Notes under the pieces: model-generated
What the model saw: only the letters and a program-made list of their open reading frames with translations
What the model was told of the DNA's origin: nothing
Database searches by the model: none
NCBI GenBank assembly: GCA_013287405.1
Contig: JABDDW010000020.1
Coordinates: forward strand, 1,052-26,266
DNA from: Deltaproteobacteria bacterium
GTDB lineage: Bacteria; Bdellovibrionota; Bdellovibrionia; JABDDW01
DNA: 25,215 nucleotides
Direction: 5' to 3'
Shown: positions 15,872-23,531 of the stretch, piece by piece
Layout: each line of letters starts with the position of its first letter
Position numbering within the stretch: position 1 is the stretch's first letter
Program-made: the position numbers and the translations under genes

Positions 15872-16230
15872 TGAAGGACAAAGTATTGGCTTTTCTCACA
15901 TTGTTTACGTCGGCGAGCACACTCATTTGCTGTGCCTTACCCGCTCTCTTTGTGACGTTGGGTTTAGGAGCAGCATTTGCAGGGCTTGTGACAAAAGTGC
16001 CTCAACTGATTTGGATTTCTGAACACAAAATCATAGTGTTTGGTTTTGGCGCAGTCATGCTCACAATCGGCGGCTTCATGCAATGGCAAGTCAAGAATAT
16101 CGACTGTCCGATTGACCAAAATCTTGCTGACGCCTGTAAAACTACGCGAAGTTGGTCGCCAACTCTGTATTTTCTTTCTGTAGGACTTTATCTGGTCGGA
16201 TTTTTCTTTGCCTTCGGAACTACACTCTAA
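15871..16230 (+). CDS. MerT-like metal transport membrane protein
   Basis: 119 residues from the ATG at 15871; MerT is about 116. Three membrane helices are visible. The first has vicinal cysteines C20-C21 ('TLICCALPALFVTLGLG'), the hallmark of MerT family metal uptake across the inner membrane, and a second cysteine pair, C79 and C89, lies in the loop before the third helix ('NIDCPIDQNLADAC'), as in MerT. No mercuric reductase (MerA) or MerR is present in the window, so the metal could be mercury or another thiophilic metal. It is the last gene of the operon facing the ECF sigma gene. Confidence 0.8.
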   Translation: MKDKVLAFLTLFTSASTLICCALPALFVTLGLGAAFAGLVTKVPQLIWISEHKIIVFGFGAVMLTIGGFMQWQVKNIDCPIDQNLADACKTTRSWSPTLYFLSVGLYLVGFFFAFGTTL

Positions 16231-16336
16231 AAAACGCCGCTAATAAAAACCTTGGCGAATACCCGACCAGCGGTGTGAGCGAAAAGGTTGAAAAAGTAGA
16301 ATCTGAATCTGATTTTTAGGTCGTTGAATCTTTGTT

Positions 16337-16945
16337 TTAAGCAGATTTTATATATGTGAACCCAAAGTATCCAATGGTGGTCTCTCTGCCGTAGGCGAAT
16401 TTATCGGATTCCATTTCAAATAGAAGTGTGGGTTTATCCATCTCAGTGGCAAAAATAGAAAGACCACCCGAAGCTACTTTTAGCAACGAATCTTTAATGC
16501 TGCAACCGTGTACTTTCAAATAAGCATCCTCACTTAGTTCACAAAACCAAGGAAACATGTCGTCCGCGTCGTGATCTTTACTGTAATAAAATGAACCAAG
16601 TTCAACTTGAGGCACGTCATTATCTTCCGACTTTAAAAAATATCTGGTGGGCATGAGGTCACATTCCAAGTTGAATTCCTTATTTTTCTGGTTTCTTTTG
16701 ATAACGTTAGAATGGGCCAACAAAATTGGATAGTAGATCATCTGTTCGGCAAATGAAAATCGAACAGTTACTTTAAGACTGTCCAGAGCGTGTGAAAGGT
16801 CTTTTAGTTCTAATAAGTCTTGTAACTTTCCATCATCTTCCTCAGAAAAAATAAAATTCAGTGCCTCTTGTTTTGATTTAAAATCACGTGGCGAGCGAAA
16901 GAGCAAAACCTCAGATGTGCCATGGCGTAAATAATATTTATTCAT
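16337..16945 (-). CDS. Unrecognised protein, last gene of six-gene operon
   Basis: 202 residues, soluble, no signal peptide. It has a mixed alpha/beta look with 'NFIFSEEDDGKLQDLLELKD', a mid-section 'MIYYPILLAHSNVIKRNQKN' and acidic clusters (SKDHDADDMFPWF). I recognise no family and no catalytic motif. Its ATG lies inside the end of the previous gene (8-nt overlap), so it is translated together with it. Position at the end of a nuclease-containing operon suggests an accessory or regulatory part, an inference only. Confidence 0.7.
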   Translation of the reverse strand: MNKYYLRHGTSEVLLFRSPRDFKSKQEALNFIFSEEDDGKLQDLLELKDLSHALDSLKVTVRFSFAEQMIYYPILLAHSNVIKRNQKNKEFNLECDLMPTRYFLKSEDNDVPQVELGSFYYSKDHDADDMFPWFCELSEDAYLKVHGCSIKDSLLKVASGGLSIFATEMDKPTLLFEMESDKFAYGRETTIGYFGFTYIKSA

Positions 16946-17630
16946 CTTTAGACATTACCTTTGGGTGAGTTGAGAATATTTTAATGACTTCCTCAATCTC
17001 CGCAAAGCCCGAATATTTTTTAGGAATTAAAAACATATTGGCGGGACGTAGAAACTGGCGGAAATGTTCTTCCAACAGAGTAATATCTATTTGATTTATT
17101 GGCTCACTCGTTTTCAACCCGATGGATTTTCTATGGGCAATCTTCCATCCTTTTTCGTTGGGTTGGTCAATTTCATGCTTGGTTTGTCTATATTTTGAGA
17201 ATTTTTCGTTGCCTTTAATTATCATAGCTATTGGCACACGATCTTCTTCGATGAATTCTCTGATTTCGTTTAAAGTAAGGAGATTATTATTGGCGCACAT
17301 GGAGAAGGTCCAGTGGGCAGGGCCGTTGTCGCAGGGGATAAGGATTCTACCCGTTTTCTTATGTTCGTGTACCGATCCTCTTGGAAAGGTTGAGTTTGTT
17401 TTCCGTATGTAAAGGGGTAGGTCTTTTGCCGTGATCCACTGTTCTATAAGGTTGTCCCACCAAGCAATGGAATCTGGGTTAGCCTGTGCCGCATGGGTAT
17501 GCTCCTTTAGTTCTGCCGCTGCCCTCTCAAGAAGTTCTACGAATTGACCCAGCCTTGGCTCAAATATAGAAAAATTCTTTAAGCCGCCCTTATTTAATTG
17601 TTCAAATGAAATATTTTTTTTCTCGCCCAT
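16938..17630 (-). CDS. Unrecognised protein with conserved-looking W/H/N motifs
   Basis: 230 residues, soluble. Noticeable stretches are 'GRILIPCDNGPAHWTFS', 'GWKIAHRKSIGLKT' and 'HFRQFLRPANMFLIPKKYSG' then 'FAEIEEV'. The W-x-x-A-H-R and P-x-N-M-F-L-I-P pattern has the feel of a nuclease active region (histidine followed by asparagine before an acidic residue), as in some HNH-like restriction proteins. I cannot confirm this, so no function is assigned. There is no strong ribosome binding site before the ATG at 17630. It follows the HEPN-type gene by 27 nt and overlaps the last gene. Confidence 0.7.
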   Translation of the reverse strand: MGEKKNISFEQLNKGGLKNFSIFEPRLGQFVELLERAAAELKEHTHAAQANPDSIAWWDNLIEQWITAKDLPLYIRKTNSTFPRGSVHEHKKTGRILIPCDNGPAHWTFSMCANNNLLTLNEIREFIEEDRVPIAMIIKGNEKFSKYRQTKHEIDQPNEKGWKIAHRKSIGLKTSEPINQIDITLLEEHFRQFLRPANMFLIPKKYSGFAEIEEVIKIFSTHPKVMSKDE

Positions 17631-17657
17631 CTAAGTTTATCGGTTTGTTCCTTTGTT

Positions 17658-18959
17658 TTATTCACTAGACTTTCGTTTGAGTTGAGAAGAGATCGAGGCT
17701 AGAGAGCGAACTTGCTTTTTGAACCAGGTTTTGAATTGCTGGAACCTCGTTGTCTTTTTCGGCGGCTCCATAATGTTTAGTGATTTTAAAGCGTCTGAAT
17801 GATTCGTCGCGCCAGTATCAGTAAGCATATTCAACAGTACGACTGCAACCGCCTCAAGGGTGAGGAGGTCATAATGATTAAGTAGATGCCGCTCTCCATT
17901 GTGAACGATTTCACTCCGAAGTTTATAAACTTTGCTCAAGAATGTTAAATCAGATTTGAATCCCCATTTTTTTAGTTGCGGAATTAAGATTCCAATACGT
18001 CGATTAAATTCCTTTCCCTGTTTTGATGGAAAAAATTGATCCATAAGCAGGCCATCCATTGCACCAACCAATAGCAGTAATTTTGTACCTTCATCTGTAT
18101 TTGTCTTGCACATTTGTATCAAAACAGCGACCTGCTGTAATACTTCGCTCAATTCGTTGTTGGATGAAAGAACCACCTGCCATTTCTGCAATCTATCTTT
18201 TAAATATTTAATGCGAATCAGATCATGTTTTTGGGTGGAATTAAATTCTATCATTCGGTGAGAAACATTCCATTCTGGGGAAAACCATTGATTCTTCGTT
18301 CTGTTATAACAAAAAAATATGGGCAAAGTTTCAGGACCTTTGGCAGTGACCATACTCACGTGGGGTGTATGTATGAATGCAAAAATTGTCCAAGCCCATT
18401 CCCTTGCCTTTAAGTGAGCGGCTTGAAGATTTGGAGCCGAGATTTCCACTTCGATAAAATGGTGGTCCAAAAGCCAGTCGTATTGTGATTGAAACTCTGA
18501 AGGTATCGTAGTCAGTTGGGGAAGCTTAGGCGGATGAATCTTGCATAGTCCCAAGTCCATCATCTGCTTCACAATAATATTTTCGACAGCAATGAATACG
18601 TTCCAGTCATTTTTAACAAATCCTGAGAGTGTCTCGACAGCCCAATTGAAGTCAGGGTTTATCTGTGGAATCAGTTCATCAACAATTGATTTAATAAAGC
18701 TTTGCCCATGCATTCGGACTAAGCGGATGCCCGTGGGGTGTTCAAGGTCTGACAATTCTTTGCAGAGATCGGCGACTGCCCTAGCTCCTTTTTCATTAAG
18801 ATAAGTATCTTGCTTTGCAGTGTCATCAAGGTTGGGCAAATAGGCTGCTGGCATGATTCCGTTGGTCGCTGTAGGAGAAGCGACCTTATTCCTATAAATA
18901 ATATTAAGGCTACGCCTTATCGTTCGGTCTAAGACTGCCTTAAATTCCATTTCGGTCAA
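17658..18959 (-). CDS. HEPN-type protein (ApeA-like C-terminal HEPN)
   Basis: 433 residues from a TTG at 18959 that lies 8 nt below AGAGGAG; an ATG at 18950 is the alternative. The N-terminal 280 residues match nothing I know. The C-terminal region (about 265-385) is helical and carries 'LLLLVGAMDGLLM', 'FNRRIGILIPQLKKWGFKSD', then 'VYKLRSEIVHNGE' with R348-x4-H353, the HEPN ribonuclease motif in the context 'Y-x-L-R-S-x-I-V-H-x-G' seen in ApeA-type HEPN proteins. Such proteins cleave RNA in antiphage and toxin systems. A basic tail (TRFQQFKTWFKKQVRS) ends the protein. It lies between the PIN-like gene (21 nt away) and two unknowns. Confidence 0.75.
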   Translation of the reverse strand: MTEMEFKAVLDRTIRRSLNIIYRNKVASPTATNGIMPAAYLPNLDDTAKQDTYLNEKGARAVADLCKELSDLEHPTGIRLVRMHGQSFIKSIVDELIPQINPDFNWAVETLSGFVKNDWNVFIAVENIIVKQMMDLGLCKIHPPKLPQLTTIPSEFQSQYDWLLDHHFIEVEISAPNLQAAHLKAREWAWTIFAFIHTPHVSMVTAKGPETLPIFFCYNRTKNQWFSPEWNVSHRMIEFNSTQKHDLIRIKYLKDRLQKWQVVLSSNNELSEVLQQVAVLIQMCKTNTDEGTKLLLLVGAMDGLLMDQFFPSKQGKEFNRRIGILIPQLKKWGFKSDLTFLSKVYKLRSEIVHNGERHLLNHYDLLTLEAVAVVLLNMLTDTGATNHSDALKSLNIMEPPKKTTRFQQFKTWFKKQVRSLASISSQLKRKSSE

Positions 18960-18980
18960 ATCTCAAGCTCCTCTTTTATT

Positions 18981-19679
18981 TTATGTGGCAATTTGATTTA
19001 GACACCATTGCCATTTAGTTACAAAATCTATTTGTAACCCCTTAAGGTCTACGGCAATCTCCTCTTTCAGGGTTGTAGTTTTCGCGTGACAGTAGTCGCT
19101 GGTGTTTGACGTTAAATATATTATTTTTCTTTCAAACCCCCTTTGGCGCAATAAGTGAGCACAGGCTAAGTAGTGTTCGTAAATAATACAGTCGCCGTGC
19201 TCTTTGCCCATAGATCCAGGTGGAATCCTATTATTGTTTCGTTTTGATCCACGAACAAAACAATCCTGGTCCTCCGCGATGGTTAACGCGTTTTCAATCA
19301 CGTTGGAGATTCGAGATTCCAAACCAACTGAGACATTGTTAAGCTGTTCATCGGTGACAACGACATTTTGAATATTCCCATGTAATCGACACAGTTTTTT
19401 CAGATTTTCTTGAAGGTCCTGTGTCCATCTTTTTGTCTCGCTAAAAACACCCTCTTTATTTCGGGCAAGTTCCGTTTTGACTTCGTCTGTCAAAATCATC
19501 CATACAGTGTCGTGATTCAACATATCTATTATATGGTCAATGGCGGCAAGCTCCCTCTCAAGAGAATCAGCCCCATTTGATCTAGCAAGTCGCGCAATAT
19601 CCAAGATCGAGCAAGTGTCGATTAATAAAATCGGCCTTGGACTTTCCAAAACTGTGTCAGTGACTTCCTCAATGTTCAT
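18981..19679 (-). CDS. PIN-like nuclease (DUF4935-type)
   Basis: 232 residues. The PIN-domain acidic residues are all in place: D21 in 'PILLIDTCSIL', E66/E70 in 'ILTDEVKTEL', D163 in 'EHGDCIIYE' and D195 in 'IYLTSNTSDY'. The order and the 'T/V-S-N-x-x-D' ending fit the PIN-like DUF4935 group. PIN proteins are Mg-dependent RNases, many of them toxins. Its ATG overlaps the stop of the 217-aa upstream gene by four bases (ATGA), the arrangement of an antitoxin followed by a toxin, although the upstream protein is larger than most antitoxins. Confidence 0.85.
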   Translation of the reverse strand: MNIEEVTDTVLESPRPILLIDTCSILDIARLARSNGADSLERELAAIDHIIDMLNHDTVWMILTDEVKTELARNKEGVFSETKRWTQDLQENLKKLCRLHGNIQNVVVTDEQLNNVSVGLESRISNVIENALTIAEDQDCFVRGSKRNNNRIPPGSMGKEHGDCIIYEHYLACAHLLRQRGFERKIIYLTSNTSDYCHAKTTTLKEEIAVDLKGLQIDFVTKWQWCLNQIAT

Positions 19680-20329
19680 CGACCAGACTTTTTCCGATAC
19701 GCTTTGAGAACTTCTACCGCTAATGAATATTCCGTGGAAAGACTATCAGCAACTTCTGGTGGCCATTTCTCATTCTGAATCAGGAGCCTCTCTAATTCTG
19801 AGGGAGAAATTTTCGAATCTTCCTCCGCTGCCGAAATTACAAAATCAAGCCATCTTTCACGGTCAAGAGGATGTGAGCTTCCAGTAGATTTGTTGGCTGC
19901 AATGGAAAATGAAGATAGCTTTTTCGCAGTCTCTGCCGAAAAGAAATTTTCCACGTCCTTTTCATCCGTTTCCAAACTAATTTTAAAATTTGGCTCAAGA
20001 ATTTGAATTTCAGCAAGATCATCACTGAACTTCTTTAGGATAGAATTGTATTGCTCTTGAGAGAGCTTATTTACGTCAATCGGAACGATGTTGGACACAT
20101 ACAATTTATCCTGTTCTTTGAACGCCAGCCAAAGCCTCGCCGAAGGAAGCTCCTTTATCTTGCTAATGAAGCAAAACATTGGCTTTTTCCCGCCACCTTC
20201 TCTAGCAAGTTGTTTTTCAGTTTCTTTGTCGCGCTCCCATTCTGCACCTAAGACGGAAGATGCTATATCTGGAAGATTTAGTAACTTGTCAGGACTCCCT
20301 TGAATAAATAGTTCTCTCATAACTTTCAT
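19676..20329 (-). CDS. Unrecognised partner of the PIN-like nuclease
   Basis: 217 residues from the ATG at 20329 with GAGGAAC about 8 nt upstream. Soluble and acidic in its second half. The first 110 residues look alpha/beta ('KPMFCFISKIKELPSARLWL', 'LYVSNIVPIDVNKLSQEQYN'); the C-terminal part is helical ('WLDFVISAAEEDSKISPSEL' then 'YSLAVEVLKAYRKK'). I recognise no family. Translational overlap with the PIN-like gene suggests a tight functional pair, perhaps neutralising or activating the nuclease, which is an inference. Confidence 0.7.
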   Translation of the reverse strand: MKVMRELFIQGSPDKLLNLPDIASSVLGAEWERDKETEKQLAREGGGKKPMFCFISKIKELPSARLWLAFKEQDKLYVSNIVPIDVNKLSQEQYNSILKKFSDDLAEIQILEPNFKISLETDEKDVENFFSAETAKKLSSFSIAANKSTGSSHPLDRERWLDFVISAAEEDSKISPSELERLLIQNEKWPPEVADSLSTEYSLAVEVLKAYRKKSGR

Positions 20330-20388
20330 GCTTTTGTTCCTCGCTCAAATCTTAATTATTTTTTTCAAAAGAGGTTGCCCAAACAAAT

Positions 20389-21723
20389 CTATATGTCTAA
20401 ATGTTTCTGTTCCAAAAAAGATTTATTAAAGGCTCCTTGTATATCTATTTTTATTTGGCCAGAAGGAGGGTCGCTCCAATTAAATCCTTCATACAACCTT
20501 GAAACCAATTCTTGACAGATTTTTTTCAAGTCGTCATCCGACATAGATTTGCGGATTGTAATTTTTGATGAAATATTGTCGTCAAGAGATACGCGGCTAG
20601 TATAAAAATCGCCTCGGCTGAACTCTTCTATTATCAGTTTGCGATCTTTAACATTTCTAAGTGAATATCTTAATGTTAGCTCCTCAATGACTTCTAGTTT
20701 TTTCAGGTAAGCATGTCCAAGACGGACAGCCAAAACGACAAGGTTTAAAGTTAGACCAACTCCAACGCCACCTTTAAAATGCTCATCCTCGGAGGCACTG
20801 CGAGTAGGATAATTATCTTCCAGAAGAGTAGAGCATGAATAAACAGAGACGTTTGGATCTATTCTGGCAAAAAACCGCCTACCATCATCGTCACTTCTAA
20901 AGCTTGATATAAAACCGCCTTCAGAAGCTCCGACTTTGGAATTATTTACGTTGATAGCGTAGTGAGGCCAGACAAGACCAGAGAGTTTATATCCAAGCTT
21001 AAAAATCTCTTTCAGTTTGTCGAGATTAAAAACCTGGCCTGTATCTATGTAATAAATCGCTTCTCTTATAGGCGTTGAAGTATCAATATTTGAAAACTGT
21101 TTTGCTTGCTTACGCCCTAGGGTTTCAATCGACGGTACTTCTTCGATCATTTTTGGTGTTTGGTTAGAAAAAATCGGCACAATCTCCGAGACACGTTTTC
21201 TAGTTTGAAAATTAATCACTTGGTCAAGGATATGACGAATCTGGTATTCGCTTGTGGCTTCGACTGATTCCGTATTGTCTCGAATGTAAAATGCACCTGC
21301 TCGTAAGACCTGCTTGTTGTTGGAGTCATTAGTGCTTTTGGCGACGAGAACAGGTGCCGTTGTAATTCCCGCAACGGAGACAAATCCGAATTTCATTGAT
21401 CGGTGGGTGATGAACTCTGTAGAGAGCGATGGAACAGGCGACAAAAAGCCGTTGAGCATTCCCTTTAGTCGTGCGGGGTCAAGAAGGTCGGACTGAACAT
21501 CGTCAATGCCAACAAGTTGCTGTTTTTGAATCCCATAGATGACTAACCCACCGCCAGAGTTCGCCATCGCAGCAAATACTTTGACCGTATTATAAAGTTC
21601 TTCCTTATCTTTACTGAACTTTGTTTTGTAATCGACCTGGTCAGTCTCCGCAATACGGTTGAGAAACCGTGTCGGCTCACCTATTGTTAGCTCAGTCTGG
21701 TCGTTTTTATTTTCTTCAGTCAT
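20389..21723 (-). CDS. AlbA_2 (Schlafen-type) domain protein
   Basis: 444 residues from the ATG at 21723; an upstream TTG at 21759 would add twelve residues but has no ribosome binding site. The N-terminal 150 residues match the AlbA_2 domain: 'ETDQVDYKTKFSKDKEELYN' (E-x-x-x-x-D-x-K), then 'FAAMANSGGGLVIYGI' and 'QLVGID', and further on 'VLRAGAFYIRDNTESVEATS', the R-x-G-x-x-x-x-R strand. AlbA_2 domains are nucleic-acid binding and shared with the Schlafen RNase core. The last 290 residues are unfamiliar and lack the ATPase part found in many relatives. It is first in the operon, 59 nt before the next gene. Confidence 0.8.
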   Translation of the reverse strand: MTEENKNDQTELTIGEPTRFLNRIAETDQVDYKTKFSKDKEELYNTVKVFAAMANSGGGLVIYGIQKQQLVGIDDVQSDLLDPARLKGMLNGFLSPVPSLSTEFITHRSMKFGFVSVAGITTAPVLVAKSTNDSNNKQVLRAGAFYIRDNTESVEATSEYQIRHILDQVINFQTRKRVSEIVPIFSNQTPKMIEEVPSIETLGRKQAKQFSNIDTSTPIREAIYYIDTGQVFNLDKLKEIFKLGYKLSGLVWPHYAINVNNSKVGASEGGFISSFRSDDDGRRFFARIDPNVSVYSCSTLLEDNYPTRSASEDEHFKGGVGVGLTLNLVVLAVRLGHAYLKKLEVIEELTLRYSLRNVKDRKLIIEEFSRGDFYTSRVSLDDNISSKITIRKSMSDDDLKKICQELVSRLYEGFNWSDPPSGQIKIDIQGAFNKSFLEQKHLDI

Positions 21724-21816
21724 AGAACTAAAAATTCTAACGCATGGCGCAGCGAGCAAGAAAGGAGTTTTTCAAAAACTCTCGGAGTCAGAAATGGTTT
21801 CGCAATACAGCCCCAA

Positions 21817-21835
21817 AAGTAACGGCCTGTTACTT
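21817..21835 (-). terminator. Hairpin between response regulator and AlbA_2 operon
   Basis: AAGTAAC and GTTACTT form a perfect 7-bp stem with a 5-nt loop; on the minus strand it is followed by TTGGGG, and with the stem's own T residues gives TTTT, a weak intrinsic terminator for the response regulator gene that ends at 21893. Three other hairpins lie within 130 nt: GAGTTTTT/AAAAACTC at 21765-21781, ACAG/CTGT at 21843-21858 and TTTCGTG/CACGAAA at 21873-21890. The AlbA_2 operon promoter must lie in the same interval. Confidence 0.35.
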
Positions 21836-21892
21836 CGTTAATACAGTTGCAATTCTGTCAGGACGGCAATTCTTTCGTGTACTCACGAAAAG

Positions 21893-22270
21893 TCATTGGA
21901 TATTAAGGTACCGTTTAACCGCATTTAAAATTTTATCTAACGGGGTACTTTTGTCGAGGACACAGGCCACTTTCATTTCTGGTGGTACCCATCCACCGTG
22001 GGCTGAAAAAACAATAACTGGGATGGTCCGTCTCTCTGGGTGAGAATCCATAATTTTCTTAAACTCGAATCCATCCATCACAGGCATCATTAGATCAAGA
22101 ATTACCAAGTCAGGCTGATCTTCCCATAGGCGCTCCAAACCTTCTTCACCGTTCTTCGCCGTAATTACCCTGTAGCCTTCGTTTTCAAGAACATCAGCTA
22201 GTCCTTGTCGAATGGACTCATCATCTTCTACAACCAAAATTATCATAGGTTTTTGGGAGTCTATAACCAC
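21893..22270 (-). CDS. Single-domain response regulator (CheY-like receiver)
   Basis: 125 residues from a GTG at 22270 preceded by AAAGGG; the ATG nine codons on lacks a ribosome binding site. It is a stand-alone receiver: acidic cluster E15-D16-D17 ('ILVVEDDESI'), phosphorylation site D59 ('LVILDLMMPVMDGFEF'), S in 'VIVFSAHG' and the conserved lysine in 'CVLDKSTPLDKIL', where the usual K-P is K-S-T-P. No output domain follows, so it works by protein contact. No histidine kinase is present in the window; a CheB-like domain protein is nearby but on its own transcript. Confidence 0.9.
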   Translation of the reverse strand: MVIDSQKPMIILVVEDDESIRQGLADVLENEGYRVITAKNGEEGLERLWEDQPDLVILDLMMPVMDGFEFKKIMDSHPERRTIPVIVFSAHGGWVPPEMKVACVLDKSTPLDKILNAVKRYLNIQ

Positions 22271-22357
22271 ACCCTTTCACTTCAAGCGTCGGCTACTTAG
22301 AAGGGATACAGCCTGTCTCTGTAATACTGATTGTATCCCATATCTAATGTAATTTCT

Positions 22358-22612
22358 ATGAAAGAAATTGGAGAAAGAATTGAACAAATACCGTCGAAAT
22401 ATAAAAAAGGGGTAATGACCCATCTGCATAGGGTAGCAGATGCCATAAAACTCGCAAGAGAGACCCAAAAAATCACCCAAGAAGAATTGGCGGAACTGGT
22501 GGACGTTGATGTCTCTACCGTAAAGTCAATTGAGCAAAAGAAACGAATCCCTTCGATGGGGTTATTTTTTTACCTTTGTGAAGTTCTCAAGATTTCGGTC
22601 AAAATAGATTAA
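22358..22612 (+). CDS. XRE-family HTH protein
   Basis: 84 residues from the ATG at 22358 (an upstream TTG at 22331 would add nine). No clear ribosome binding site is seen. The first 30 residues are basic and helical ('GERIEQIPSKYKKGVMTHLH'). The HTH follows: 'DAIKLARETQKITQEELAEL' and 'VDVDVSTVKSIEQKKRIPSM', then 'GLFFYLCEVLKISVKI', the standard XRE fold with S-T-V-x-x-I-E-Q as recognition helix. It should bind an operator as a dimer. Transcribed divergently from the response regulator 88 nt away, it may regulate it. Confidence 0.85.
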   Translation: MKEIGERIEQIPSKYKKGVMTHLHRVADAIKLARETQKITQEELAELVDVDVSTVKSIEQKKRIPSMGLFFYLCEVLKISVKID

Positions 22613-22658
22613 TTGAAAAACCTGATTGGCGTGGGGTGCAAGCGTTACCGTCTTTTGG

Positions 22659-23288
22659 CTATCTCGAAGAGTTCATTGAAATCCTGGTTAATTCCTCCGC
22701 AATGCCTTGTGGCGGCATCACCATGTTTACTACTCCCAGGTCGATAGCACTAAAGGGCTTAAACATAAATTTTGCAGAACCTGGTTCTTGAGCAAACGTT
22801 ATTCCACCAACATCGACTATTGCTCGGAGTCCTTCAACACCATCTGTCTCGCTTCCCGACAGAATTACTCCGATAGCTCTATTTTTATGAGTTTGTGCAA
22901 GCGAAAAAAAGAACTCATCAATAATTACATACCGATTTTTATCCTGCTCTAGCGTGGATAAACTCAACTGGTTGTCCCGATTTGAAATGAAGCAGTAAGC
23001 TGATGCAATGACATAAACATGGTTAGGCTTAACCAATGTGCCATCTCTAACTGCTTCCACAGTCATCTTCGTAATGAGTGACAGAGCTTCGACCAAACGA
23101 CTTCCAAATGTTGGGTCTAGGTATTGAACAACCACAAATGCCATGCCTGTATCTGGCGGCAAATGTGCAAATAATTCCGTAAGGGCGTCCATCCCACCTG
23201 CTGATGCTCCAATTCCTACAATCGGGAATGATGGGACTAGACCACTCTCTGAGGTTTCTATTGAGGCAGGGGTTTTGGCTTTTCTCAC
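22659..23288 (-). CDS. CheB-like methylesterase domain protein with altered active site
   Basis: 209 residues from a GTG at 23288 with GAAGGG six nt upstream. It is a lone CheB catalytic domain of the kind found at the start of CheB-CheR fusion proteins: 'PIVGIGASAGGMDALTELFA' with nucleophile S29, 'GMAFVVVQYLDPTFGSRLVE', 'LVKPNHVYVIAS', 'GVILSGSETDGVEGLRAIVD' with D149, and 'GGITFAQEPGSAKFMFKPFS'. CheB uses a Ser-His-Asp triad with the His in 'V-x-Q-H-L'. Here this position is Y56 (codon TAC, one change from CAC), so the usual triad is incomplete and esterase activity is doubtful. There is no receiver domain and no CheR part. Confidence 0.85.
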   Translation of the reverse strand: MRKAKTPASIETSESGLVPSFPIVGIGASAGGMDALTELFAHLPPDTGMAFVVVQYLDPTFGSRLVEALSLITKMTVEAVRDGTLVKPNHVYVIASAYCFISNRDNQLSLSTLEQDKNRYVIIDEFFFSLAQTHKNRAIGVILSGSETDGVEGLRAIVDVGGITFAQEPGSAKFMFKPFSAIDLGVVNMVMPPQGIAEELTRISMNSSR

Positions 23289-23504
23289 ATGAAACCCTTC
23301 GTAAGTAGTCGTTCAAATGGAGCGACACACTCGGCAAGTTCCTCTGTGGTTTTACTTGTCGGGAGGAGAGTACCCCTTAACTATGACATGTCTATCTTTA
23401 AACGGCTTACTTTAAACGACTTCCCTGAGCAAAAAAGACTCTCTTTAGATGAGATACACGTAGTTGTGGCATCGTGTTAATCATTTTAAAGTGATGAGAT
23501 TCTA

Positions 23505-23528
23505 ACCCCGTAGCCTTGACTACGGGGT
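23505..23528 (+). promoter_or_regulatory. Hairpin that covers the ribosome binding site of the next HTH gene
   Basis: ACCCCGTAG (23505-23513) and CTACGGGGT (23520-23528) form a perfect 9-bp stem with a 6-nt loop, ending three bases before the ATG at 23532. The only purine-rich ribosome binding sequence (GGGG) is inside the 3' arm, so folding would block initiation. There is no T-run after it, so it is not a normal terminator. Confidence 0.55.
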
Positions 23529-23531
23529 CCA

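Noticed and set aside
23289..23480. 63-codon open frame divergent from the CheB-like gene
   Set aside because: It starts inside the ribosome binding region of the CheB-like gene, has no good start site and no recognisable content. Two CTTTAAACG copies within it may be an operator, but this is too weak to call.
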